DNA of 64,000 nucleotides from an uncultured Dehalococcoidia bacterium (GCA_958296245.1 OY282458.1:1052440-1116439), one strand, 5' to 3'. Numbered from the stretch's first letter, positions 36,701 through 44,752 are shown. Notes: generated from the sequence alone by a model not told the origin. Made by a program: numbers and translations.

Positions 36701-37377
36701 CTCAGTCCGTCAGCCAGGGCGGCGTAGGCTTCGTCTAACTTGGAGGAGAGCAGTAGCCGGCCAAGGCCGGCTAAGGCGTCTTCCTCCAGAGCCCCTGCAT
36801 GCTCCAAATTCGAGAGCCACGCGCCGGCGCCCGCCGCGCCGGATACCGCCTCCCCAACCAGTTCGCCGAGGCGGACGTGATCGTCGGTGTAGGCCCTGAG
36901 CGTTCTCGACGCCAGGGTCAGGGCTCCAATGGGGCGCCCATAGCGCCTCAGCGGTATCGAAAGCCACGATCTAAGGCCGGCGTCCAACTCCGGCTTCAGG
37001 GCCGGGTAGCGAGACTCCAACGCCTCCACTGAATCCCCATCAACCCGGAGGGCGGCGCCTCCGCTCACCGATGCTTCAACCAGCGACCCGTCCAGAACGG
37101 CGCGCGCCCCTGCCTCTCGGCCAGGGACGTCAATCCCTATGGCGGCCAGGTCCGTGAACTGCCCTTCCTCCGAGTGCGCCACGGCTATGCTGATCTGGTC
37201 GATGGGCATTCGAGGACTCATCTCGGCGAGCGCCGCTTCCAGGGTCTCGGCGGCCGGGGCCGAGCCGTCGGCAGCCGCGCGGAGGCGCTCCATCAGGTCG
37301 GCGTCCCTCCTCGGCCGCCCCAGGACAACGTCGGCGATCAGTTCCTGCATCCTGTTGGTGATTCTGTAGAGGCTCAA
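33793..37377 (-). CDS. Multi-GAF, PAS histidine-kinase-like signalling protein lacking the H-box histidine
   Basis: About 1194 residues of cytoplasmic sensor. Several GAF-like repeats precede a PAS/PAC domain ('GLWDWNISAGEVWWSPRLVE', 'TRWFWDRGRAIWGESGIPVR'). The DHp helix reads 'SSVNLHLPLRTIENFKQTLL'; kinases of this type have SHDLxxPLR, so Val (codon 34417-34419) replaces the phospho-histidine. The ATPase domain is intact: N box 'ELIANAWKFTSA', G1 'DNGAGFDP' and G2 'GAGVGLAIV'. The start is ambiguous: TTG at 37377 has GGGAG just before it, while TTG at 37416 sits inside a TATAAT. No transmembrane helix or receiver domain was seen. No response regulator is nearby. Confidence 0.85.
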   Translation of the reverse strand: MSLYRITNRMQELIADVVLGRPRRDADLMERLRAAADGSAPAAETLEAALAEMSPRMPIDQISIAVAHSEEGQFTDLAAIGIDVPGREAGARAVLDGSLVEASVSGGAALRVDGDSVEALESRYPALKPELDAGLRSWLSIPLRRYGRPIGALTLASRTLRAYTDDHVRLGELVGEAVSGAAGAGAWLSNLEHAGALEEDALAGLGRLLLSSKLDEAYAALADGLRKVAAFDLLAVVLTGPEQASARTAFAVGLEEETWSPSETYRVEAEALENLVGREGRLITDESPELLSAVVRQWPPLAGKSIRAVAAAPLPSTRGHTGALVLASTTSGSLTQSRLAPIRQAAAMLSGCVEREGLLRQRAARDREEDGLAEMGRAVSQADGLDAALASAAAILKRLVPVDRIEIASTDGGRLLYASGEEPYIGAPSLASLTLDAGDTVTVATPEALERFPALRPYVQAGQRSFMGVPLAYGGEAVGSLGLGANAPDAFAGRKREVVLRAAAHVAGAISARTAAARLVEAEGRERALAELSSAIAAAADSASLLKAAAPPLQKLVPYDRLDAFAIAGDASTVMLHSTGIPLDARDAGAAADAAAEALAQAEAPLLMSAGAVAAYTNAGIHSVLALPITGGGGLTGGVALGSTTQRAYHDAHLETGRLAANMLAGPLHGMTARAEHETARKEIEVIAEIGRVAASTLDVREVYGKLADLIGALLLYDRLSIWTADLRRESLAIAFTAGGGETSAEGAGQVRMSSRELLGVLTSGEAATGNRAEELSQKIFGPLNHSSTALPAVLLAPLIAGEETVGLLSLSTARPNTYTPHDAALAEMIASQLAGPIANAQMHVEYKQVEESVREAVQRLERAVAGSGDGLWDWNISAGEVWWSPRLVEMIGVDGPAGAGGVRGLETRVHPGDRERVLQCLSEHVERRVPFDVTYRIETGAGETRWFWDRGRAIWGESGIPVRMSGSIRDVTESKDGGAHGYPSSVNLHLPLRTIENFKQTLLEGSLSESGQDGTAIAARAALHGRRLAAILDDLRTLSLAMDAPLRRASVDLSALARSLTRRMRRDEPDREVAISVAGGLSAEGDPQLLEAALEELIANAWKFTSATEGARIEVGSSEESGSRSFYVRDNGAGFDPAEAGNIFDLFHRLHPVEEFDGAGVGLAIVRHVVRRHGGKVWAEGREGEGAAVHFSL

Positions 37378-37570
37378 CGTGCTCCCCGGTGCGCGCGGAC
37401 TCTTCCTCCCCGCCAATTATACGCTACCGCCCCCGTAGCGGCGTCACCTTTGGGGAATCGGGGCTGTTCGGTCTCTATGAGTTGAATCGTGAGAGCCTCC
37501 CCAAATCCCCCGCCGCGCCAGACATCTTCGGCGTCTCGTGCCGGGAGCTCCCCGCCGCGCCGGCCATCCC

Positions 37571-37735
37571 CCATTGTCATTCCGAACGCAGCGCCAGCGG
37601 AGTGAGGAATCTAACAGACTGCGCAGATACGGGTGTGCAGAGGAGCGGATCCCCATTCGCCCGGAGTCTGTGGGATGCCCCCCTCGGAATAGAGGGAGGT
37701 ACGCAAGAACTCTTCCGCAGCTTCTAAGGCCTGTT
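37571..37735. repeat. Dispersed intergenic repeat region upstream of transketolase
   Basis: The 447-base gap 37417/37378-37863 has no gene. It contains GTCATTCCGAACGCAGC...GTGAGGAATC (37576-37611), a form of the widespread ATTCTGAGCGCAGCGAAGAATC repeat; another copy is GATTCTGAGGAGCGCAGCGA near 44843. It also has ends resembling the CCGCAGCCTG element: TAACAGACTGCGCAG (37612-37626) and TCCGCAG...CCTGTTA (37714-37736). The remainder shows nothing recognisable. Confidence 0.5.
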
Positions 37736-37863
37736 ATCGGGGCTACGCCCAGTCGAAAAGGACCTCACGAAGTCTGGACAGACTCCGAATGTTGAGCATA
37801 GTTGATACTCGACGCGGCATCCAACTAGAATGAGCCGATGCTGGGAGTTGAGGTAGAGAGGCC

Positions 37864-39708
37864 ATGAACGACGTTGAGCTATGGCGCGAGCTGGGGCAGC
37901 AGCTTCGTGTCGACTCGGTGCGGGCGAGCGCGGCAGCCGGGTCGGGACATCCGACGTCGGCAATGTCGGCGGCTGACCTGATGGCTGTCCTGCTGTCCAA
38001 GTACCTCCGGTACGACTTCAAGAACTACGACCACCCCAATAACGACCACCTGATTTTCTCCAAGGGCCACGCCTCCCCCTTGCTCTACTCTCTGTATAAG
38101 GCTGCCGGCGCCATCTCGGACGAGGAGTTGCTCACGTTTCGCAAGTTCGGGAGCAGGCTCCAAGGCCACCCTACGCCGGCGATCGATTGGGTGAACGTGG
38201 CGACAGGGTCGCTGGGCCAGGGGCTTCCCCTCGGCGTGGGGATAGCTCTGGCAGGTAAGCGCCTAGACAGGCTCCCGTACCGCGTCTGGGTCTTGTGCGG
38301 CGACAGCGAGATGGCCGAAGGCTCCATGTGGGAGGCGTTCCAGTACGCCGGGTACGTGGGTCTGGACAACCTCACGGCGATCGTGGACGTAAATCGCCTG
38401 GGGCAGCGCGGGGAGACGATGGCGGGCCGGGATACGGGCCGCTATGCCGCCCGGGTCCGGTCGTTCGGTTGGAAGGCGATAGAGATCGACGGCCACGACG
38501 TGCGCCAAATCGACGGCGCCTACGCTGAGGCGTTAGCCACGGAGGGGGCGCCGACCGTCATCGTGGCGCGCACGCTGAAGGGGAAGGGCGTGGCGTCGGT
38601 GGAAGACGTGGACGGCGCGCACGGCAAGGCGTTGCCCAACCCCGATCAGGCGATAACCGAGCTCGGCGGCCCCCGGTCGATCATCGTCGAGGTGGGGGCG
38701 CCCCGAAACGAGACCGCGCCGAACGTCTTTCCCGTGGGCCGCGCCGCGCGGCAGCCTGCCTACGCGCCAGGCGACGAGGTAGCTACCAGGCGCGCTTATG
38801 GCGACGCGCTGGCGGCCTTGGGGCGTGAGCGTAACGACGTGGTCGCGGTGGACAGTGAAGTGAACAACTCGACCTACACCGACGCCTTCGCCGAGGCGCA
38901 CCCGGACCGCTATATGGAGATGTACATAGCCGAACAGCAGATGGTCGCGGCGGCTGTTGGCCTTCAGGTGCGGGGATGGACGCCATTCGCCTCGACCTTC
39001 GCGGCGTTCTTCGCGCGGGCGAGCGATTTCATCAGGATGGCGGCCATCAGCCGCGCAAACCTGCGGCTCGTAGGGTCTCACGCCGGAGTCTCGATAGGCG
39101 AGGACGGGCCGTCGCAGATGGGGTTGGAGGACATCGCGGCGATGCGCGCGGTTCACGGCAGCACCGTCCTATATCCGTCCGACGCCAACCAGGCGGCAAA
39201 GCTGGTGCCCCAGATGGCGGACTGTACGGGTATCGTCTACCTACGGACGACGCGAGAGCCCTTGCCAGTCATCTACGGCGCGGACGTCGAGTTCACCATT
39301 GGCGGCAGCCGTGTCGTCCGCTCGTCGGACGGCGACGCGGTGACCATCGTGGCAGCGGGGGTCACGGTACACGAAGCGATGAAGGCCGCCGACGCGCTGG
39401 AGGAGGAGGGCATCAGCGCACGGATCATAGATCTGTACTCGATAAAGCCGATCGACGCGGCCACCCTCAGATCGGCCGCCGCCGACACGGGAAGGCTGGT
39501 CACTGCTGAAGACCACTGGCGCGAGGGAGGGCTCGGGGAAGCCGTGCTCAGTGTCTTCGCAGAGTCCGACGAGAGGCCGCGCGTCAGGGTGCTCGCGGTG
39601 CGGGACATGCCGACGTCCGGCACGCCCGCCGATCTCCTGAACGCCGCCGGCATCGACGCGGTCCACATAGCCGATGCGGCCCGGGACCTGGCGTCCGGGC
39701 CCGCGTGA
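37864..39708 (+). CDS. tkt: Transketolase (single-chain)
   Basis: A 614-residue thiamine-diphosphate enzyme transferring two-carbon units in the pentose phosphate/Calvin reactions. The N-terminal domain has 'GSGHPTSAMSAADLMAVLLS', 'FSKGHASPLLYSLYKAAGAI' and the TPP motif 'GDSEMAEGSMWEA'. The pyrimidine-binding domain has 'YIAEQQMVAAAVGLQVRGW' (catalytic Glu) and the C-terminal domain follows. Slightly shorter than E. coli TktA (~663), as in many Chloroflexota and archaea-like forms. ATG at 37864. It complements tal, pgi and ribokinase elsewhere in the window. Confidence 0.94.
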   Translation: MNDVELWRELGQQLRVDSVRASAAAGSGHPTSAMSAADLMAVLLSKYLRYDFKNYDHPNNDHLIFSKGHASPLLYSLYKAAGAISDEELLTFRKFGSRLQGHPTPAIDWVNVATGSLGQGLPLGVGIALAGKRLDRLPYRVWVLCGDSEMAEGSMWEAFQYAGYVGLDNLTAIVDVNRLGQRGETMAGRDTGRYAARVRSFGWKAIEIDGHDVRQIDGAYAEALATEGAPTVIVARTLKGKGVASVEDVDGAHGKALPNPDQAITELGGPRSIIVEVGAPRNETAPNVFPVGRAARQPAYAPGDEVATRRAYGDALAALGRERNDVVAVDSEVNNSTYTDAFAEAHPDRYMEMYIAEQQMVAAAVGLQVRGWTPFASTFAAFFARASDFIRMAAISRANLRLVGSHAGVSIGEDGPSQMGLEDIAAMRAVHGSTVLYPSDANQAAKLVPQMADCTGIVYLRTTREPLPVIYGADVEFTIGGSRVVRSSDGDAVTIVAAGVTVHEAMKAADALEEEGISARIIDLYSIKPIDAATLRSAAADTGRLVTAEDHWREGGLGEAVLSVFAESDERPRVRVLAVRDMPTSGTPADLLNAAGIDAVHIADAARDLASGPA

Positions 39709-39741
39709 CGCGGACTGCTCGGCTCCACTCTTGCTTCGAGG

Positions 39742-39750
39742 TGGTATAGT
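39742..39750 (+). promoter_or_regulatory. Extended -10 upstream of PspA module
   Basis: TG-G-TATAGT, 48 bases before the small membrane protein ATG and after the tkt stop. No clear -35. A likely start for the 39798-41029 unit. Confidence 0.45.
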
Positions 39751-39797
39751 AAGCGACAGACGTCAAACTCGGTCAAGGGCTATGAGGAGTTACCGAA

Positions 39798-39995
39798 ATG
39801 GATAAGGCCGGCGGCTTTGGCATGATAGTGGCTGGAGTTTTCCTGATCGTCTTGGGATTGTTTGTACAGTCCGGGATAGTCGAGTTTCTACTCGACATCA
39901 TCGGCATCGTGATCATAATCGGCGGGGCTATTATCGGGATAATCGGTATAGTAAAGCTGTTCAGCGGCGGCGGCAGCAGGTCATCCGACTACTAG
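39798..39995 (+). CDS. Small two-helix membrane protein (PspA-linked)
   Basis: A 65-residue protein with two hydrophobic helices (about 8-25 and 28-54) joined by a short loop, the second rich in Ile and Gly. The tail 'LFSGGGSRSSDY' is polar. AGGAG lies upstream of the ATG. It begins its own unit with a promoter and is followed 33 bases later by pspA, so it is a plausible membrane anchor or sensor for the PspA response. I do not recognise a named family. Confidence 0.75.
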   Translation: MDKAGGFGMIVAGVFLIVLGLFVQSGIVEFLLDIIGIVIIIGGAIIGIIGIVKLFSGGGSRSSDY

Positions 39996-40028
39996 GCCGT
40001 CGAATACGCATAGTCTGGGAGGCGCGCC

Positions 40029-40754
40029 ATGGGCATGATGTCCAGAATGTCCACCATCGTCAAATCGAAGATGAACCGGGTCCTCGACAAGTCCGAAGAC
40101 CCGAGGGAGACCTTGGACTACTCCTACGAGAAGCAGCTCGAAATGCTGCGGAACGTGAAGCGCGGGGTAGTCGAGATGGTCACGGCCAAGAGGCGTCTGG
40201 AGATGCAGGCGTCCAAGGTCCAGGATAACCTCGCCAAGCTCGATTCGCAGGCCCGCAAGGCCTTGGAGGCGGGACGCGAAGACCTGGCCCGGCTGGCCCT
40301 GGAGAGGAAGCAGATGGCGGTCATGGAGCTGCAGGGGCTCGACCAGCAGATCGCAGACATGGAACTCGAGCAGGAGAAGCTCACCAACGCCGAGCAGCGC
40401 CTGCAGGCCAAGGTGCAAGCCTTCCGCACCAAGAAAGAGGTGATAAAGGCGCAATACAACGCGGCCCAAGCCCAGGTCCGCATCGGCTCGGCGCTCTCGG
40501 GCGTGTCCGAGGAGATGGGAGACATATCCCTTGCCATCGAGCGGGCTGAAACCAAGACGGAGAACATGCGGGCCAGGGCTGGGGCCATAGACGAGCTGGC
40601 CGCGGCCGGCGTGCTGGACGACCCGGTGGGCGGCAGCAACGACGACATCAGCCGGGAGCTCGACAAGATTTCCGCATCCACCAACGTCGAGGTCGAGCTT
40701 GCGGCCCTCAAAGCAAGCACGGCCAAGAAGTCCCTTCCCGGAGGTCGATCATGA
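40029..40754 (+). CDS. pspA: PspA/IM30-family membrane stress protein
   Basis: A 241-residue, nearly all-helical coiled-coil protein of the PspA/Vipp1/ESCRT-III group. 'NRVLDKSEDPRETLDYSYEK' is the conserved N-terminal amphipathic part, followed by long charged helices ('AKVQAFRTKKEVIKAQYNAA'). It would polymerise on the inner membrane face and preserve membrane integrity under envelope stress. ATG at 40029; the first six residues are Met-rich, and ATG codons four and six could serve instead. It overlaps pspAA by four bases (ATGA). Confidence 0.92.
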   Translation: MGMMSRMSTIVKSKMNRVLDKSEDPRETLDYSYEKQLEMLRNVKRGVVEMVTAKRRLEMQASKVQDNLAKLDSQARKALEAGREDLARLALERKQMAVMELQGLDQQIADMELEQEKLTNAEQRLQAKVQAFRTKKEVIKAQYNAAQAQVRIGSALSGVSEEMGDISLAIERAETKTENMRARAGAIDELAAAGVLDDPVGGSNDDISRELDKISASTNVEVELAALKASTAKKSLPGGRS

Positions 40755-41029
40755 TCGTGCGGATTCTGACCGAGGGTCAGTTCAACCTCCCGGGCGCCTA
40801 CGTCGACGAGCTCAACGAGATCGACAACAGGCTCGTGGAGGTCGTCGAGAATGATGACTCCGAGCAGTTTCCGAAGGTGCTCAAGGCAATGCTCGACTTG
40901 GTGAGGGAGAACGCCGTCCCCGTGCCTGTGGACGAGCTTGTGGAGTCCGACCTCGTCCTGCCCGAGCCGGACATCACGCTCCGGGAGGCCGAGGAGATCT
41001 TCACGGGCGAGGGCCTGCTGCCCGACTAG
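40751..41029 (+). CDS. PspA-associated protein PspAA
   Basis: A 92-residue acidic protein beginning 'MIVRILTEGQFNLPGAYVDE', a signature of the PspAA domain that occurs beside PspA in actinobacteria, Chloroflexota and archaea. 'ELNEIDNRLVEVVENDDSEQF' forms the helical part. Its ATG overlaps the pspA stop, so the two are coupled. It probably tunes PspA polymer formation; this is family knowledge. Confidence 0.88.
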   Translation: MIVRILTEGQFNLPGAYVDELNEIDNRLVEVVENDDSEQFPKVLKAMLDLVRENAVPVPVDELVESDLVLPEPDITLREAEEIFTGEGLLPD

Positions 41030-41134
41030 GGCCACGGGGCCGCGTCTACAAGCTCTGCGGCGTAACCGCCGGTACGCGGGCGAGGGGCGCCGCCGCGACC
41101 TAGTTACGCTGCTGCTCCGAATCGAGTTTCGCAC

Positions 41135-42310
41135 ATGGGCTCGTTTGACAACGTGAGCGTCTACGAGAGGCTTGGGGTTCGCCCGTCGATCAACGCTGTC
41201 GGCGCCGGGACGGTGGTAGGCGGCTCCGGCCCCCCGAGGATCGTGCGGGAGAAGATGGAAGAGGTCAGCCGGAGCTTCGCCGACATGGGGGAGCTGCTGA
41301 CCAAGGCCGGGGCGTTCGTGGCCGATCTGATGAACGTCGAGGCGGCCTTCATCACGTCGGGCGGGGCGACTGGTCTGGCTCTGAGCGCCGCGGCGTGTAT
41401 CGCGGGAAGCGACCCCGACAGGCTGAGCCGGCTTCCCGACACCACGGGGATGAAGGGCGAAATCCTGGTCCAGAAGAAGCACTTCGCCTACTATGACCGG
41501 GTGCTGGCGTCGGCGGGCGCCAGGCTGGTCGAGGCGGGGGGCGGCGCGTCCTGCACCAACGAGCAGTTGGAGGACGCCATCGGCCCCAACACAGCCGCCG
41601 TCTACTACTCGTGGCCTCCCTACGGGGCGCTTCCTCTGGGCATGTACGACCTTGCCCCGCCCCCGGGCGACCCGGACCTCGTTTCGCTCGACGACGCCAG
41701 GAAGATAGCTAACCGCCGCGGCGTGCCGCTGATCGTGGACGGCGCCAGCGAGGTATACCCCCTCGACCACTTCAGGAGAGTGGCGCAGGCCGGCGACCTC
41801 GTCTCCTTCGGGGGCAAGTACTACGGCGGGCCGAACGCCAGCGGCTTCGTCTGCGGCCGCAAGGACCTGGTGGACGCGGTCGCGGCGTCAAGCTGGATAC
41901 CCACGACCGCCGGGCTGGGTATCGGCAGAACCATGAAGTCGGACCGCCAGCAGATAGCCGCGCTCGTCGTGGGTCTGGACGACTGGTTCACGATGAACCA
42001 CGAGGACCGCATCGCCGAGTACGACCGCCGTATCACCGTCATCGAGAGGGCGGCGCAGGGCCTTGCCGGGGTATCGGCGAGCGTCTACTGGAGCGCCGAT
42101 TCGTTCTACGGCTCCTTCCTGACCATCCAGGTGGACGCGGACACGCTGGGCAAGGACGCCCAACAGGTCAGGGCGGAGATGTTCGAAGGCTCGCCGTCGG
42201 TCATGGTACAGGCGCCGGACGCGGAGACGCTCAGGGTGTTCGTCTACACCCTGGACGAGGGCGACGACGAGAAGATAGCGCGCAGGCTGAGAGAGGTGCT
42301 TTCGTCCTGA
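41135..42310 (+). CDS. SelA-like fold-type I PLP enzyme
   Basis: A 391-residue PLP enzyme of the selenocysteine synthase/DgaE group. The internal-aldimine lysine is in 'VSFGGKYYGGPNASGFVCG'; 'AAFITSGGATGLALSAAACI' is the PLP-phosphate loop, and 'VPLIVDGASEVYPLDHF' the Asp that holds the pyridine ring. The opening 'YERLGVRPSINAVGAGTVVG' is typical of this family. No selenocysteine genes (selB, selD, selC) are nearby, so an amino-sugar or hydroxy-amino-acid ammonia-lyase is more likely than Sec-tRNA synthesis. Lies 105 bases after pspAA, probably separate. Confidence 0.88.
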   Translation: MGSFDNVSVYERLGVRPSINAVGAGTVVGGSGPPRIVREKMEEVSRSFADMGELLTKAGAFVADLMNVEAAFITSGGATGLALSAAACIAGSDPDRLSRLPDTTGMKGEILVQKKHFAYYDRVLASAGARLVEAGGGASCTNEQLEDAIGPNTAAVYYSWPPYGALPLGMYDLAPPPGDPDLVSLDDARKIANRRGVPLIVDGASEVYPLDHFRRVAQAGDLVSFGGKYYGGPNASGFVCGRKDLVDAVAASSWIPTTAGLGIGRTMKSDRQQIAALVVGLDDWFTMNHEDRIAEYDRRITVIERAAQGLAGVSASVYWSADSFYGSFLTIQVDADTLGKDAQQVRAEMFEGSPSVMVQAPDAETLRVFVYTLDEGDDEKIARRLREVLSS

Positions 42311-42362
42311 GGCGTTGCGTCGGGCAGTTCGCCGATGCAGCGAGAGTGGAGGTAGAGAGAGT

Positions 42363-42992
42363 ATGGAACCCTTCGTTAGACATAGCGGTGTTGTCGCGCC
42401 CCTCGATAGGGTGAACGTGGACACGGACCAGATAATCCCCAAGCAGTTCCTCAAGAGGATCGAGAGGACCGGGTTCGGGCAGTACCTGTTCTTCGATTGG
42501 CGGTTTGCGGGTGACGGCAGCCTCAACCCCGACTTCGAGCTCAACCGGCCGGAGTACCGGGGCGCCTCGATACTCGCCGCCGGTCGAAACTTCGGGTCTG
42601 GCTCGTCTCGGGAGCATGCGCCGTGGGCGCTGCTCGACTACGGCTTCAGGTGCATTCTCGCGGCGTCTTTCGCGGACATCTTCCACAGGAACTGTCTCGA
42701 GAACGGCATCGTCCCCGCCTTGGTACCCGATGAGCAGATGCAGCGGATCATCGGAAGGGCCGCGGAGACACCCGGGTGGACGCTGACGGTGGACCTGGAG
42801 GAGTGCCGCATCCGGGACGATCAGGGCCTCGACGTCCCGTTCGTGGTCCACGAGGACCCGGCCACGCACGAGTTCCGCCGCCACTGCCTGCTGAACGGCC
42901 TCGACGACATTGCGCTAACACTTCAGCACGAGGACAAGATCGCCGCCTTCGAGTCGCGGCGCAGCAAGCACGGCGGCATACTGACTATCTAG
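42363..42992 (+). CDS. leuD: 3-isopropylmalate dehydratase small subunit
   Basis: A 209-residue swivel-domain subunit for isopropylmalate isomerisation in leucine synthesis. Motifs: 'APLDRVNVDTDQIIPKQFL', 'ILAAGRNFGSGSSREHAPWA' (substrate-binding GSGSSREHA) and 'IFHRNCLENGIVP'. The ATG at 42363 has GGAGG ten bases upstream; a longer frame with a basic N-terminus was rejected. The large subunit leuC and leuB are not adjacent, which is unusual since leuC and leuD usually sit together. Confidence 0.93.
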   Translation: MEPFVRHSGVVAPLDRVNVDTDQIIPKQFLKRIERTGFGQYLFFDWRFAGDGSLNPDFELNRPEYRGASILAAGRNFGSGSSREHAPWALLDYGFRCILAASFADIFHRNCLENGIVPALVPDEQMQRIIGRAAETPGWTLTVDLEECRIRDDQGLDVPFVVHEDPATHEFRRHCLLNGLDDIALTLQHEDKIAAFESRRSKHGGILTI

Positions 42993-42993
42993 C

Positions 42994-43011
42994 GCGGGTG
43001 AATTCACCCGC
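42994..43011. promoter_or_regulatory. Perfect 18-bp palindrome between convergent leuD and cupin genes
   Basis: GCGGGTGAATTCACCCGC lies one base after the leuD stop and 53 bases before the end of the convergent cupin gene. It can form a hairpin on either strand but has no T-run, so it may act as a bidirectional, Rho-assisted end or a protein site. Confidence 0.5.
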
Positions 43012-43064
43012 ACAGGGCATCCGCTTGGACCACGCCTCATCGCCGTCAGACAGGCCAGGGGCGT

Positions 43065-43436
43065 TCAGCTTCGGTTGACCCTTGCTGAGATGATCAGGTG
43101 CTCGATCCACTCCTCGCCGTCGTTGATGAGTTGGTGGCGTGACATGGGAGGGACGTGGACCGCGTCGCCTTTGGCGACCTCGTAAATGGCGTCGTCTATC
43201 TTCATCTTGCCTCGGCCGGCCGTGATGTAGTAGACCTGCTCCATGTCCTCGTGCAGGTGGTAGTCCCCGCTCTTGCGCCCCTGCATGGCGTGGTGGGTGA
43301 GGCTGAAGAAGCCTTCAAGGGGGGCTTCGTCGGCGGACAGCCCTTCGGCGCCCTTTTCCCTGAAGATGCTCCAAATGATGGCGCTCTCGTGCCCGACGTA
43401 GGGCGTAACGTCCTTCCAGCTTCGTACTACGGTCAT
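43065..43436 (-). CDS. Cupin-domain protein
   Basis: A 123-residue single-domain cupin. The two metal-binding motifs are 'GDYHLHEDMEQVYYITAGRG' (GxHxHxxxxE, one step altered) and 'GDAVHVPPMSRHQLIND' (GDxxxxPxxxxH). The ATG at 43436 is preceded by GGAGGA; longer frames run through serS and were rejected. A small-molecule-binding or isomerase/dioxygenase role is typical for this fold. It is 29 bases after serS and may be co-transcribed with it. The substrate cannot be told. Confidence 0.88.
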   Translation of the reverse strand: MTVVRSWKDVTPYVGHESAIIWSIFREKGAEGLSADEAPLEGFFSLTHHAMQGRKSGDYHLHEDMEQVYYITAGRGKMKIDDAIYEVAKGDAVHVPPMSRHQLINDGEEWIEHLIISARVNRS

Positions 43437-43465
43437 TGGCCTTCCTCCGGGGTTGAGTAGTCGGG

Positions 43466-44752
43466 TCAGTCGATGCGATCGAAGCCGGTGTAGGGGCGGA
43501 GAACGGGCGGCACGACGATCCCGCCGTCCGCCTGCTGGTAGGTCTCCATGATGGAGATCATGACCCTGGGTATTCCCAGCCCCGACCCGTTCAGGGTGTG
43601 GACGAACCTCGGCTGGGCCCCGCGTTCCGGCCTGTACCGGACGCGGGCCCGCCGCGCCTGGTAGTCGGTGCAGTTGGAGCAGGAGCTGACCTCCAGCCAC
43701 TCTCCGAGCCCCGGGGCCCACGTCTCGACGTCGTAGGTCTTGGCTGCGGCCCCACCCATGGAGCCGGAGGACAGCAGTTGTACCCTATGCCGGATGCCCA
43801 GCCTCTCGCAGACGCGCTCGGCGTCGGCCACGAGCTGTTCTAGGGCAGCGCCGGAGGCCTCCGGTTCGACGAACTTGAACAGCTCCACCTTCTCGAACTG
43901 GTGGACGCGCTTGATGCCACGGGTATCCCTGCCCGCCGCCGCCTTCTCGCGCCGGAAGCATGGCGTATGGGCAACGAAGCTAATCGGGACTTGAAAGGGG
44001 CCTGACTGTGCGCTGCATTCGGACAGGTCGAGGATCTCGTCTCGGAACAGATTGGCGATCGGCACCTCGGCGGTGGGAATCATCCACAGATCGTCCTCGT
44101 CGTCGCGGTACATGGTATCGGCGAACTTGGGCAGTTGGCCGCTCGCGGTGGCGGTGTCCCGGCTGACGAGGTCGGGCAGGTACAGTTCGACGTAACCATG
44201 CTCCTCCGCGTGCAGGTCAAGCATCCAGCTGATCAGCGCGCGTTGGAGCCTGGCTCCCTTGCCATTGAGTACGTAGAAGCGGGACCCGGAGAGCTTCACG
44301 CCCCTGCTGAAGTCGATGATGCCCAGACGCTCCCCAAGCTCCCAGTGCGGCAGCGGCTCGAAATCGAACTCGGGCGGCGCTCCGACTGTCCTAAGGAGCA
44401 GGTTCGCGTCGTCGTCCGGTCCCACGGGTACGCTATCGTCGGGGATGTTGGGTATCCCTAGCATCATCTCGTGCAGTTCGTCTTCCAGCTCCTTGATGCC
44501 TGTCGCAAGAGCCTTGATCCGCGAACCCACGGCGCGCATCTCGGCGATGAGCTCAGGGGGGCGCTCCTTGGTGCGTCCGAGCTGCCTGCTTACCTCGTTG
44601 CGCCGAGCGCGCAGCCGGTCAGCCTCGGCAATGGACGCGCGGCGCCGCGCGTCCACCTCCAGAAGCTGGTCTATGGGGGCTTCTCCCCCCCTCTTCCGGA
44701 TGGCGCTTCTCACCGCGTCGGGTTGGCTTCTAATGAGCTCAATGCTGATCAA
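43466..44752 (-). CDS. serS: Seryl-tRNA synthetase
   Basis: A 428-residue class II synthetase charging tRNA-Ser. The N-terminal long coiled coil (about 30-110, 'DRLRARRNEVSRQLGRTKE') grips the tRNA variable arm. Catalytic motif 2 is 'FRREKAAAGRDTRGIKRVHQ' and motif 3 is 'GSGLGIPRVMISIMETYQQA'. TTG start at 44752 gives the canonical 'ISIELIRSQPDAVRSAI' N-terminus. No T-box or other leader is visible upstream on the minus strand. It charges, among others, the tRNA-Ser encoded at 26657. Confidence 0.95.
   Translation of the reverse strand: MISIELIRSQPDAVRSAIRKRGGEAPIDQLLEVDARRRASIAEADRLRARRNEVSRQLGRTKERPPELIAEMRAVGSRIKALATGIKELEDELHEMMLGIPNIPDDSVPVGPDDDANLLLRTVGAPPEFDFEPLPHWELGERLGIIDFSRGVKLSGSRFYVLNGKGARLQRALISWMLDLHAEEHGYVELYLPDLVSRDTATASGQLPKFADTMYRDDEDDLWMIPTAEVPIANLFRDEILDLSECSAQSGPFQVPISFVAHTPCFRREKAAAGRDTRGIKRVHQFEKVELFKFVEPEASGAALEQLVADAERVCERLGIRHRVQLLSSGSMGGAAAKTYDVETWAPGLGEWLEVSSCSNCTDYQARRARVRYRPERGAQPRFVHTLNGSGLGIPRVMISIMETYQQADGGIVVPPVLRPYTGFDRID

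Noticed and set aside
43437-43721. Extended N-terminus of the cupin gene
   Set aside because: The extension is an arginine-rich out-of-frame reading of serS; the start at 43436 has a strong GGAGGA.
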